Source: Amoebophrya sp. A120
Lineage: Eukaryota; Sar; Dinophyceae; Syndiniales; Amoebophryaceae
DNA: 64,000 nt
NCBI GenBank assembly: GCA_905178155.1
Contig: CAJINV010000003.1
Coordinates: 6,043,985 to 6,107,984, forward strand
Reading direction: 5' to 3'
Positions 49,601 to 61,600 of the stretch are shown piece by piece (positions within the stretch are counted from its first letter, which is position 1; each line of letters begins with the position of its first letter). The translations under genes and the position numbers were made by a program. The notes beneath the pieces are model-generated. The model worked only from the letters and a program-made list of their open reading frames with translations. It was not told the DNA's origin and searched no databases.

Positions 49601-52600
49601 AAGATCGCAGGGCTGCAGGGTCGTGGTCACCAATTTTCCGGCAGTCCCGGACACGGTGGCCGATCCCGCGCACACCACGTCTCCGGTCGCAAAATCGCTG
49701 TGGCCGGAGAACGGCGACTTCACGGCCGTCTTCGCGACTGCCGAGTTCAGAAACGGAGAAGGTAGAACCACGAAGTGCGCTGTCCCCGCTGGACCCGAAG
49801 CTGCAAACGACAGTCCTAAAACCGTAGAGTTCGCATCGGGTGACTCCGAGGCGAACGGCGCAACTTCAAAAGCGTTCGATGGCTGCACGTAGAATCGCTG
49901 TGCCGGGGACATCGTCCCCGTGCCCGCCGCGCGCCCGGGATCTTCCACGTAGGCGTAAAGCTTGTACTTTGCATCTCCCTTCAAGAACGACGCACAGGCG
50001 AACGAGACCGTAACACCGGTACTACCACTGCCCACAAACGTGCTGCCCACCCCGCAGCTGGTAGCGGCGTGGCTCTGGATCTCGTCCGCGGTCGGCGTCG
50101 CGGCCTCGTCTTGGAAGACAGCCAGCCAGACTAGCCCCACACTTCGGAGGCCGCGCACAGAAACCGACAGCGTTGTAGCCTTGGTCGCCAGCGCAGGAAG
50201 AGCCACGGTGCCCGTGGTGACGGTCGCGGCCTCATTTGCAACCGGCGGCGGAGGTACCAAAAACGCGATGCTGGCGGGGAACGAGTTGCTTGCGGCGCTA
50301 ATGGAGAAGGAGACCGGCATCGAGAACACGCCATCGCTCTCTACAGAGTCCTGCCCCTCCGCGTACAGCACAATACGGTAGGTGCCCGGTGCCTCCAGAA
50401 AGCATCCGTGCAGCGCCAGGGTCACCGGGGTCGCCACCGTGTCCACCGCCAGGGCCGCCGCTCCCGTCTTGGAACACGAGTCCATCGAGCCCAGAAAGAG
50501 TTGCTGGCGCCGAGAGGTGGAGGTGCTCGAGATAAAGTCACCAGAAGTTGTAGTTCCTGCCTTGAACAGCTGCGCGGAAAAGGAATTCTCGACATCACGG
50601 ACGACACCAGCCCACACGCGACCGGGTTTTTCCAGCGCAAAAGTCACGTTTACACTGTGCGAGGACGCGGAGAGAACGGTAGGCTGCGTCTGAAACGAGT
50701 TCGACAGCGGGAAAATCAGCTTGGCGTCGCGGTACACACGAAAACTAGCTACGGAGCCGTCCGTTGACGGGTCCCACTCGAGGCTGGCCTGCGCCTCGGA
50801 AAACGTAGACACGGTTGGGCCGACGAAGAGGGCTCGCGGAGTTGCGACGTGCGAACCGGTGGAAAAAATACTAGACCGCACGCCTTCCCCCACTGCACTG
50901 ACGGCAGTGGCGTAGTACTTGTAGCTTTTCCCGAGCTCTACGCCAGCGTGCTCAAAGCGAGTGGCCGAGCCCACGTAGAGCTCCTCAAAAAACCCAAGCC
51001 CCGTTTCCCCGTACAGCTTGTATTGGTAGACCGGGGCGCCGCCTGTCACGAACGGAGCATCCCACGCCAGCGTCAACGAGGACGGAGACCTGACATCGGT
51101 ACTTGCAAGCGGATTTCCCGCACGTTCCCCGTCGAAGAACAAGCGCAAGTTCGTAGGTGCTTCGGGCACGTTTCCGCAGGTGATTGCGGGCAGCGGCTGG
51201 AAAATTCCAAACCCGCGGGCGTTGCGCGGACCCACATACAGACTTATCGTCTCCCCAACTGCGCAGGCAACCGTGGCGGTGGTCGAGGTTCCCTCCCACT
51301 TCTCGCAGCCACTGTCGTACGCAAAAATCTTGTACGAGGTAATGGGCTGTCCGCCAAGATCGATGGGCGCAAACCAGGATACCTGAAGCGACTCCGCCGA
51401 CACCCGCGTCAACGACGGCTGCAGCACCGGGTCGGGGACCCTCTCTGCTTTCTTTACCGTGGGCATCGTGAAGGCTCCGCGCCCGATTGCGGTTTCTGCG
51501 GCCACGCGAATCCGATACGAACGCCCGGGTGTCAGCACCAAAGCGGGCCCCCCGATGGTAGCCTCGGCTGTCGTTGAACTTAGGATCGCTGCTGTGCGAT
51601 AAGCGCCACCAAAGCCGTCATCGACTTCCACCACATAGCCTTTCAATGGAAGTTCACTCGTCAGATTGACCGCCGGCGCGTTCCATTGGACCAAGAAAAG
51701 TGCGTAAAAGGTTCGCTCCTCGCTATTTGACGTTGCCAACGGCACCACCGTGTTCCCCAAGGGATCGGCTGGAAAAGCGGGCGGGAACGACACGCTCAGC
51801 CCTCCGGGTGTGGCCGGGAAATTGCCTGCAAAGCCGGTAGCCTCGTTGGAGTAGGTGCCGTACACCGGCAAAATTTCGTTTTTCGCGGACACTCGGTACG
51901 TGTACTGCTCTCCTAGTTGGACCGTTTCGTCCTCGTAGCGGAGCTCGTCTGCCGACGTCAAAGCCAACTCCGTCCACACGCCCTCCGACGCTGCGTACCG
52001 GTCGACACGGTAATTGGCGATCGGCGCGCACCCCAACTGATGCGGCTCGTCCCAGGAGAGCTGAAACAAAGTCGGACCCGCGTAGGTTACGTTCAAGTTT
52101 GGCACATAGGACGGCTTCAGCGCGACCACGCCCGAGGAAATGTTGCTCTTGGGGCCCTCCCCGATCTGGTTCAGGGCGGACACCTGGGCCCGGTACGTTT
52201 TTCCGCAGGTCACATTCTGCACGGTGAACGCGGTGACCATCGGCGTGTTGCTCCCGTCGTACACCTCCAACAGCGTTGGATCCTCGTTCCCCGAGTCCAT
52301 GTAGAGCTTGTAGCCTGTCACCACAGCGCCGCCACGCAGCGCGCCGTCCAGGACCTCCCAGTCCCACGTGAGACTGGTACCCGTGGACTTGGAAACACCC
52401 AGTGTGCGCACCGACCCGGTGGGCGGGCCTCCAACGGTGTGCAGTCGCCGATTGCTCCACCCTCCCAGGCCGGCCTGCGTCTGCGCCGCGACCCGGAATT
52501 GGTAGGTGCGACTGGGCTGCAACCCGGCGATGACGATGCGCAGCTCGCTGTTGTCCGGATTCGGGGTCACCTGCGTCCACACGTTGAAATCCGGGTCGAT

Positions 52601-55600
52601 CGCGTACTGGACCACGTAGTTCGTCACGGGACTGCCCCCGTCCAACACGGGGGGCATGTACGAGAGCACGATCGCGTCGTTCTGGATCACGCCCGCCGCA
52701 TCCCGGGACGGGACGGTGTCCAGCCGGATCGGCTTGCCGGGCAGCGACGCCATGTCTTTGTACAGTGTGTCCGACGGGTTGCCCTTCCCCGCCACCGTGA
52801 CGGCGGTCACGTAGGCTCGGTAGGTGCGCCGCGCCACCAGGTTTTCCGCGGTGTAGGTCGTGGTGGTTGGCTTGTAGAAGCCATCGTAGACCCGGTAGAA
52901 CAACCCGCCCAGACCGTCGTCAATCCACAGCTCATACCCCTGAATCGAACTGGGGTCGGTGCTCCCGATCTCCTCCTCCGTGGTGAGTGGGTCCCAGGTG
53001 TACTTCAGCGACTTGTCCGACGCAGCCTCGGCCCGTAGGTTTTTCACCTTAGCCGGGATTGAGGCGATCGGCACCTTGAGCCCCACACTCTCGCCGGTGA
53101 AGACGCCGAGGCAGTTCTTGCCCATCACCGAGAACTTCGGCGAGGAGGCGCACTTCAGGTTCGAAAACTCTGCAGAAGTGACCGTGGCATCCACCTCCAA
53201 TGCGACCACACCGTCCTGCAGAACTTGGTAGCGTTCCATAGCGCAGCCCCCGTTGTCCTGCGGTGACGTCCAGCGGAACCGAACCTGCGCCGTGTTCGGC
53301 TGCCGACTGGTGGTGGTCAGCCCCGCGTAGCAAACGCTGTCGACCAGGTGCGGTCGTCCGATCTGGCCCGGGAGCTGGATCGTCCGGATCTCGCTCGCCT
53401 CGGACAGGTCGGACTCCCCCGCCTGATTGGTGGCCGTCACCTGGAACCGGTACCGCAGGCCCGTGCCGAGCTGGCGACTCGTGTACATCAAGGCGGCCCC
53501 GTTGAACACGGGGACCATCGGACCCCCGATTCCGTCGTTCCGGTAGAGCGTGAAGGCCGTGATGTCCGAGCCCCCGTTGCTGGCCGGGAGTTTCCACCGC
53601 ACGGTGATCAGGTTGCGGGACTGCTCCACCATCTCCGGCGGGTCCATCCGCGACGGCGCCGAGGCCACGAGAAAATCGACGACCACGCTGCTCGGGCTGG
53701 GACCGACATCGTTCAGCACCACCGTGCGGTAGCGGTAGGTTTTTCCGACTTCCACGTTCGTGTCCGTCACCTGCGTGACGCTCTGGTCCACCGTCTGCCA
53801 CAGAAAGAAGGCCCCGGACGCCCCGTCGTCCCGGTAGATTTCGAGACCGGTAATGGGCACCCCTCCATTGTCGGCGGGGAAGAACAAATTCACGGTGATG
53901 AAGGGCGTTGGGAAGACCACGGATTTGAAAAGCGTGGGGCGCGGCGGCTGCCCCGGAATACTCGCGACCATCATGGGACCCAGCACATTGGAGGCGGTGC
54001 AGCCCACGTTGTTACAAACCTCCAGGTAGAAGTGGTAGCGGCGCCCGGTCATCAAGTTGGCGTATTCGTACTGGTTGCCGTCGTACTTGGAAACGCTGTT
54101 CGGGAGACTGGAGCTGCTCGGCAGCCGGTCGACCAGCATGTACTCCCCGCCCAGCCCGTCGTCGCGGTACATAAGAAATTCGGTGAGCGGGATTTTGGAC
54201 AAGGGCGTGTCGACGCGCCAGCCGACGGTGAGTGCGGACTTGGTGAAGGTCTCGATGAGGAACTGCAGATTGCGCACGGGCTGCGGCTTCAGGGCCGCAT
54301 AAAACCGCCCGATACGTGAAAGCGGCGACTTCAAGGTGCAGTACTCGACGTTCGGACACAGGGGCGAGTTCTCTGTGCACACTTCCGCGTCCGTTGGGCA
54401 CACCGGGGGCGGGATCTGCGCGTAGCCCCCCGGGCAGGGACCGTGCGCCTGGATCTGGATCTGGTACACACCGAGGGGGAGAGGAAGGTTGTTCAATTGC
54501 CACTGCCCCACGTTTGCGTTGCAGATTTCGATCTTGTTGCTCAGCAGCGACCCATCCACGCCACTGTTGTACAGGATCGTGTACTTCGTGACGAAACCTC
54601 CGCCCAAATCCGTGGGCGGATCCCACATGATGTGGATGCTGTTTTCGGTGGTGTTCCGCAACCGCGGCACGCCCGGTGCTTGCGGCGCGACGCCGGCAAG
54701 GAACTCGACCACCTCGCTGCGAAAGCTTTCGACGGCGGAGTTGAGAGCGGTGACTTGGTAGCGGTACCGTCGTCCCGGAATGAGCGGGTCGTGCCGGTAG
54801 GTTCGAACCGTCACGGACCCGAACCCGTCATACAAGAGCACCGGCGGCTCGTTGTTGCCGGTATTCGCATACAACCGATATCCCGTAGCATTCGCCACTG
54901 CGCTCCAAAACACATCAATGGCCGTGGGCGAATCCGGCACCGCGCGAGTAATTTGGGAAGGCGGCGGCGGCGCTGGTACATCCAGTGCTTGCAGCACTCT
55001 TGCCGGAGACACGTCGGTAAGCATATTGACTGACTGCTCGACACCATTCAGAGCCAGCACGCGATACTTGCAGCTCGCCGTGGGTCCACAAAACTTTGCC
55101 ACCGTGCCATCCGTGCAACTTGTCTCACTAGCCGGCAGCTGCATCACGGAATCGATACCCAACAGACAGGGGATCGCTGAGTACGTTTCATTCGGGTCCT
55201 CCAAAGTAGCGCGCTGCACGATGTAGCCAGTAACTGGCCGGCCCCCGGTATCACTCGGCGGTTCCCAGCGCAGCGTTAATGAGGTTTTGGTCGCACGCAG
55301 AATGGCTGGGGCACTCGGTGCGTAAGGCGCCTTTGCGCACAGCCGACTCAATTTTGCACTGCGCATGGAGGCACCCGCGGCGGACACCGCCTGCAACTGA
55401 AAGTCATAGAAGCGTCCCGTGGTACAGCCTCGCAGTGTGTAGAAGGACACGGCGGTCTGCTTGGAGCCGTCCCACACCAACTGGTCGTCCAAGTACAGGT
55501 AGAAACCCGTGACCGCAACCTCCGACGGCGGCGCAGTGAACTCGAGCGTGATGCTGCGCTCCGTCGAGGTGGCCACTGCGAGCTCGCAGACGTTTTCGAC

Positions 55601-58600
55601 CAGCCGCCCGCGGTTGGCGCAAATCCGCGGGGTGGTGGGGACACTCGCCGCCACAAATGTGGACATGGGCGAGTACTGGGTCGGCCCGGTACGCACGGTG
55701 TTCACAGCATACACGCGATACGTGTACGACTGCGCCGACACAATGTCGAGCTCGTCATTCCAGTAGCGATTGATCAGAAATCCGTCGGAGGTGCGCGCGT
55801 TCGCGGCAGCCTCCAACCCGGTTGGTTGCAGGGTCAGGTCCGTCCAGCTGAGCCCGTTATCCAGAGACCGCTCCACACGATAGCTGTACACACGGGAACC
55901 GCGATCGTCCATCGGCGCGTTCCATCGCAGAAAAATATTGGACCGAGTGCTTTGGTACGAGGCCGCCACCGGCTTTCCGGGGGCTAGCGGCTTCGCCGCG
56001 GCCTGCACAACAAGGGGGATCTTCGTCGGCTCTCCCAACCCGGTGGGGTTGACGCTGTAAAGAACGAATTGAAAGTACTCTCCCACTTTGTCCGCGGCCG
56101 GAAGGTAGCTGACCTCCAGAACAGACGAGCGATCCAGACCGTTCCAAATCAAAGTCCCCCCGCGGACGCCATCCATCAGATCAGTCCGCACCGCATACTC
56201 AGGAGCGAAGGCATAACGATCCACGGGCTCTAGCGCCGGAGCAGGCGTTGCGGCGAGTGCAGCAGTCACGTTGGCGGGTTCTTGTCCGGAGGTCGTCGGC
56301 GAAGATGAAGCCCCAATACTACTCACAGAGGACTGCGCCGAGCTCTGCATGGCGTTGACGGATGCAAGAACCTGCGCACCTGCCTGGTCATACACGTAAA
56401 CTTTGTAGCCACTCACCCTGTCACTGGAAGTCCCGTCGTCTGATAGAGGCGCTCTCCAGCGAACGAGGATTCTTTCGGGCGACTGCAATAAAATGGAATC
56501 CAACTGCGGGTCGTACCAGCGAGGCGCTGAAGCTCGGGAAGCAGGAACCGCCGTGAGCCGTTCCGAGCGAGGCCCCGGTCCGGCAGAATTCACTGCAGCA
56601 ACGCTGAAAAAGAACGTATCGTGCGGCGTGAGCCCTGATATGGTGAGCGACAGACTCTGTCCACTAGGCGTGTCGTGGAAAGTTTCCTGACCGAAGAAGC
56701 CAGTCTGATTCCGACCCAGCTGGTACACGCGGTAGGTCGTCAACGGAGTGCTGCCCGTGTCCAAAACGGCATCCCACGTCAACGTGACCGTGGTATTGTC
56801 CTGCAAGCCAAACGGATCGCGGCGAAAATTCGCGGGTGCTGCGGTTGGAGGATCAAAGTCGCAGCAAAGCGCGGCCGAAGCGTCGGAAACGGCGGACCAG
56901 CCGACGCGCGTGGCGAACTTGACCTCGAAGCTGTACGTTCGCCCGGGGACCAAATCGTACAGAGTCACGTTTTTCGGCTCCGTAATGCTACCCTGGAGCG
57001 CTACCGCGGGCAGCTTGTGCTCCACTATCTCTTCCCGGCGAATCAGCTCGTAGTACAGCACTGGGGTGTTCGCCATGGTCGTCGGTGGCGTCAACAGCAG
57101 CATCATCATCCCGCTGCGTGGGTCCGCACCCTGCAATAACGGGGGCACCGGTTTACTTGGTAGCGTCGTTGGTTGCACCAAGATTTCGAAGGGATACGAA
57201 GACGCATAGACATTGCGCGACACGATGTAGTACGCATACACCGTCTGCGGATCTGTAGCACCCGTGTCCGTCCAGGAGAAAGGGTCAAGTGCTCCTGACG
57301 TCCCAGTTTCATAGACGAGCTCCACCCCCGTCTGCAAAGTCGTTGCAGCATCGCCATCCACAAAAATCTCCTGCATCATGTTGTTATCTTCTGCGGTGCT
57401 CGTTGACGTCGACGGCGTGGCGCCGACTCTCCGGTAGATGCGATACCCGGTAATCGGCAGGCCACCATCATCTTTGGGCGGTAGCCAGCGAAGCAGCACG
57501 GGCGTGATCGCAGCGGCTCCGGGTGGTGCACTTGCTTCCAGAGCGGCTGACTGTGCTGGTGTCAAATCTCGATAGAAAGCATCTGGCACGCCCGGACGAT
57601 CGTAGACAAGCAGCGCGCGCGGGAAATCGTCTAGGCGCCGCTTCGAATGGTAGAACGCGCCCTCTGGAACTAGTTGGCGTCGCATCCCACACTGTTCGCA
57701 CGTCCATTCGAGCTTCAATGCGGCTTCTCCTACAATCTCCCGGTAGTACAGCTGAATTGCGTACAGTCGGTTTTGTGCCAAGTAGAGAGAAAATGACCCG
57801 GAAGTTGCGGAAGATGTACTACTGGTCGAAGATGAATGCGTTGCGCCTAATGAGCTTGCCTCCCCGGAGGCCCCCTCGAGCACATAAGTTGCAGCGGGTT
57901 CACCGGAAGGCGAGATGGTTTCCTCGAGCAGCAAGCTGCCGTAGCTCGTGCTTCCGGTCTTGGCCGCCAGGAGCTCCGGACGCAGTGCCTGCAGCCGCTT
58001 CCGGCGCTCTGCCGTCGCGGAAAGCGTGTCGGAATTAAAGACCATTTCGTGATCCACCCAGACTTTCACGTCGTCGTTGTAAGTCACAAAAAATTGGTAC
58101 ATGCCCTCCCCCGGGGCTCGAAGAAACCCGCTCCACGAGGCAGTTACGTAGTCCTCGGCTTCACCGCTGACCAGGCCGTTCCCGAAGTGGAAGTTGACCT
58201 GCTTGTCCACGACCGCGCTGGTGGGAACGCCGAGCCGCTGTACGTTGTTGTAGTACAAAGCGTTGAGTCCGCCGCGCTGCACCGAAAAACACTCCACGGA
58301 GTACCGCCCAACGGGCGCCTCGCTGGAGACGAACACGTTCAGCTCGAAGAACTCTTCACCGGTGGACTGCGACCGGGTTGACTCGATGGGCTGCACCTCC
58401 AGCGGCGACAGCGCCTCCCCCGGCCCCGACGACTCGCACACCAGCATCCGCAACCCCGCGCTGAGCATCATCCGGTTTCTGAGCTCGTCCCGCGGCACAA
58501 ACACGATTTTGTTCGGCGTCGCGCGCTGCACCTCCGTCGGGAAGGAGCTGGTCGCAAAGTTGTAGGCCAAATCGTCCAGGGCCACGTCGTCCGCAGCCCC

Positions 58601-61600
58601 GCCGTGGGCGGACGTCAAAGGCTTGCGCGGCCTGACCGGCACGTAAAAGGGAACCGTGCTCGTGGGCACCCCATCCACGTACACGAAGAAGTCGTACGTT
58701 TTGGCCAGCGTGATCAGGTAGGTGCAGGCGAACACGCCGCGCCCCTCGTTCGTGCACTGGAACTCCACGCGGCTGGTGTTTACGACGGTGGTGGCGGGTA
58801 CGTCGGTGATCACGTCCTCGTTCACGTCCCGCAGCGTCACGTTGAAGTACCCGCGTTCGTTCGCGGTCGTGCCGGCGTCGAGGTTCGGGCCTGCAACCAG
58901 GCTCTGGGGGGGCGATATGGGCCCGGTGCGGATGGTCAACCGCGGCACGTTGGCCAGCGTCGTTCCGTTGATCTGCACGCGGAGAGGAATCTGCGGCCCG
59001 GAGGCCCGCGGGGAGAACTCCAGGATGTACACGCCGCCTATCTGCGGGTGGCGCTTCACGGCAACGAGGGTCTTCCGCTGAGGCGTCTCCAGCTCCGCGG
59101 AGATCGGCACGGGGGTGTCAAAAGAGGCGCGCAGGTTGCCATATTTGTCTTTGGTGTGCAGGTATGCCACGTTCTTCGTGCCCGCCGTCGCGAAAACCAG
59201 GTCGATCGAGCACTCCTCTGTTCCTTCCACGAGCGCCGGGCCGCCCGACTGGCCGGGTGCGCACACCAACGTGTGATCCGCGTGCGGCTCCGCCGGCGCC
59301 ACAAGAATCGTTTGGTCGCGAAAGATACTCAAGGGGTGCAGTAGCGCGGACACGGGCACGACGCTGTCCTGGTAGGCGGTACTGGACCAAAACAGCCGAA
59401 TGTAGGCTGTGCCGATGCCGTGTTCGTACCGAATTCGGATCTCCACCTCGCGGTTTGCTTGCAGCTCTACGCGGCCCTGGAGTTCTTCGTTGCCGATGTC
59501 ATCTTCCACGGAGGCTGTTTTCGTCCCGCTGCGGTTTATGACGACTTGACCGTCAATCCTGACCTCGCAGTCGCCGTCGGTCTCCACGCGGATCGTGTGC
59601 ATTCCGCTTGACACCGGCAGCAGAAACCCACTCCACTCCGCGGAGAAATGGTCCGCTGGGGCGCCCTCCACGGGCAGGTCCGGCCACACGAAGTCCACCT
59701 GGTTATCCACGCGCGTAAAGAAGTCCGTCGCCTCCCCGACATGTCCATCATCAGCGTTGCGCTTGTCGGCATTGACACCGGCGAGCCCGGGAAGAGCCCT
59801 TGTTCGGACCAAGGATTGGAAGCGTGGCGCGCGGTAGTAGCATGCGATCAACCCGCCTTCCGTCCGCAGCTCCTCTTTCAGGCTATACTCCCCGCGTTTG
59901 TGAAGATTCAGCACCGTGTAGTACTGCTTTTGTACGAAGTTCCAGTACGCGTGGGTCGCTAGCACCTCATCGTCGAGCGATCTGGTGCTCGACCCTGTGG
60001 TAAGCGTCAGCTTCCGTGCGCTGCCGTAGAGCAAAAATCCGGGTTGCGGCAGCGGGTTGCTGAACCGGTCTTTGACGTCGCAGGAGATAATCGTCGGGGT
60101 GCCCGCAATGAAGGTCGACGGAAAAGAGCAGGCGCTTCCGTTGGCGGCCTCTTTCGTCGGCAGCACCACCAGGTCCTGAAACGGCGAGCCCAGTACGTGC
60201 ACGCCATTGGCACTCACCACCAGAGTCGAGTTGCGGGTGGCGCGCTCGGCGCGCGCATCCACGCCGTAGGTGCCATCGCCGTTATTTTCGTAGAAGAGAC
60301 TCAGCCCGTCCATGGATGCGTGGAAAGAGGTAATATCCGCGGCCGTAACGTTCGGCAGCGAATTCCCAAATCGATCGCGCCATTGCAAAATGATCCGCCG
60401 CTCGACACCGGCTTCGAAGGTCCCGGGAACCGAAAGGAACCGCGAATTCTGCGGCGCGATAGCCGATGGAACAAGTTTGATGGGGAACGGACCGCGAATC
60501 CGAACTGTTTTGTTCAGCAGACCAGATTTTGAAATGGTCGACACCTCGGTCCCGTTCACCGTCACAGAAATAACGCGCTCGCCGCTGACAAACGTCGGCA
60601 CGAGCCGGCATTCGTACACACCGCGCAAGCCGTCGCAAGGCTGCTGGCCGCCCGGCGAGTTGCAACCGCGGTAGCGATCGCACCGCGCCTCATCGAATTC
60701 GTTCGACGCGGGGAAAGAGATGGAGCGGATCAGGGGAACAAACGAAGGCTGCACCGGCGACGTCAACGCATTTCCAAACGCGTCTCGCAACTGCACTAGC
60801 AAGCGCAGCTCGTTTCCGACCGTAAAGTTGGTTGGCACCTGCTCCACGCGGCTCTTCTTCCCCTGCGGGAGTTCGAAGGTGCTCTTCGGGCCGGTCGTCG
60901 AGGTGTAGCCGCGCACGCGGAACGGGCTGCCTCGAATGGGCTCGTTATTCACGTTCACAAAAAGGTCGTAATATCCTTCTCGGAACGCACGGTACGTCAC
61001 CAGGTACGTCCCCGGGATCGCGTTCTCTGCGTCGTACGCCACTTTTCCCTCGAACCGAGATTCAAACTCCGCCTCGAGCAGGTCCTGGTCGTCTGCCGTT
61101 TCCGGAAAACCCGGACTCCAAGCCACCGGCTCCAGCCACTGCAGTGCGGCGTTCACGTGCAAGAACGGGTCGTTCAGCGCATTGTGGTCTTGGTCTCGCA
61201 CGTGGACGGCGAAAGAACCTTCTTGGTTGACCACGAACTCAGCAACGCCGTGTCCGGACGCGATCGAGTTACTGGCGCGGTACGTCCCCGGCGAGGCGAC
61301 CAGCGAAAACGGACTGCCCGCCAGCGGCTCCGGCACGCCGTCTGCGGTCGTGGCTAGGCTCACGTGCACCTGGTACTGACCCGCAACTTGGAGCGAGTAG
61401 AAGCACACGTACAATCCGTCCCGCGAGGTCTGGTTCACGGGGAGAGAAGTTTTCTCCACCACGACCACATCACCATCCTTTGTTTTCGCACTGCTGGTGG
61501 CGTCCCGCGCGACCAATTCGAACTTCACCGTGTACGCGTCCGTCTCCGTTAAAATGTTGTTCCCCGCGGCGTCTTTGGCTTGCAGGTAGAAGCGGTTCTC

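Noticed and set aside
51917-53038. 373-codon plus-strand open frame inside the giant gene
   Set aside because: It is antisense to well-formed FN3 domains; GC-rich codon use on the minus strand keeps the opposite frame open. Composition is Arg/His/Val-rich without any domain. The same holds for other plus-strand frames in 38900-64000.
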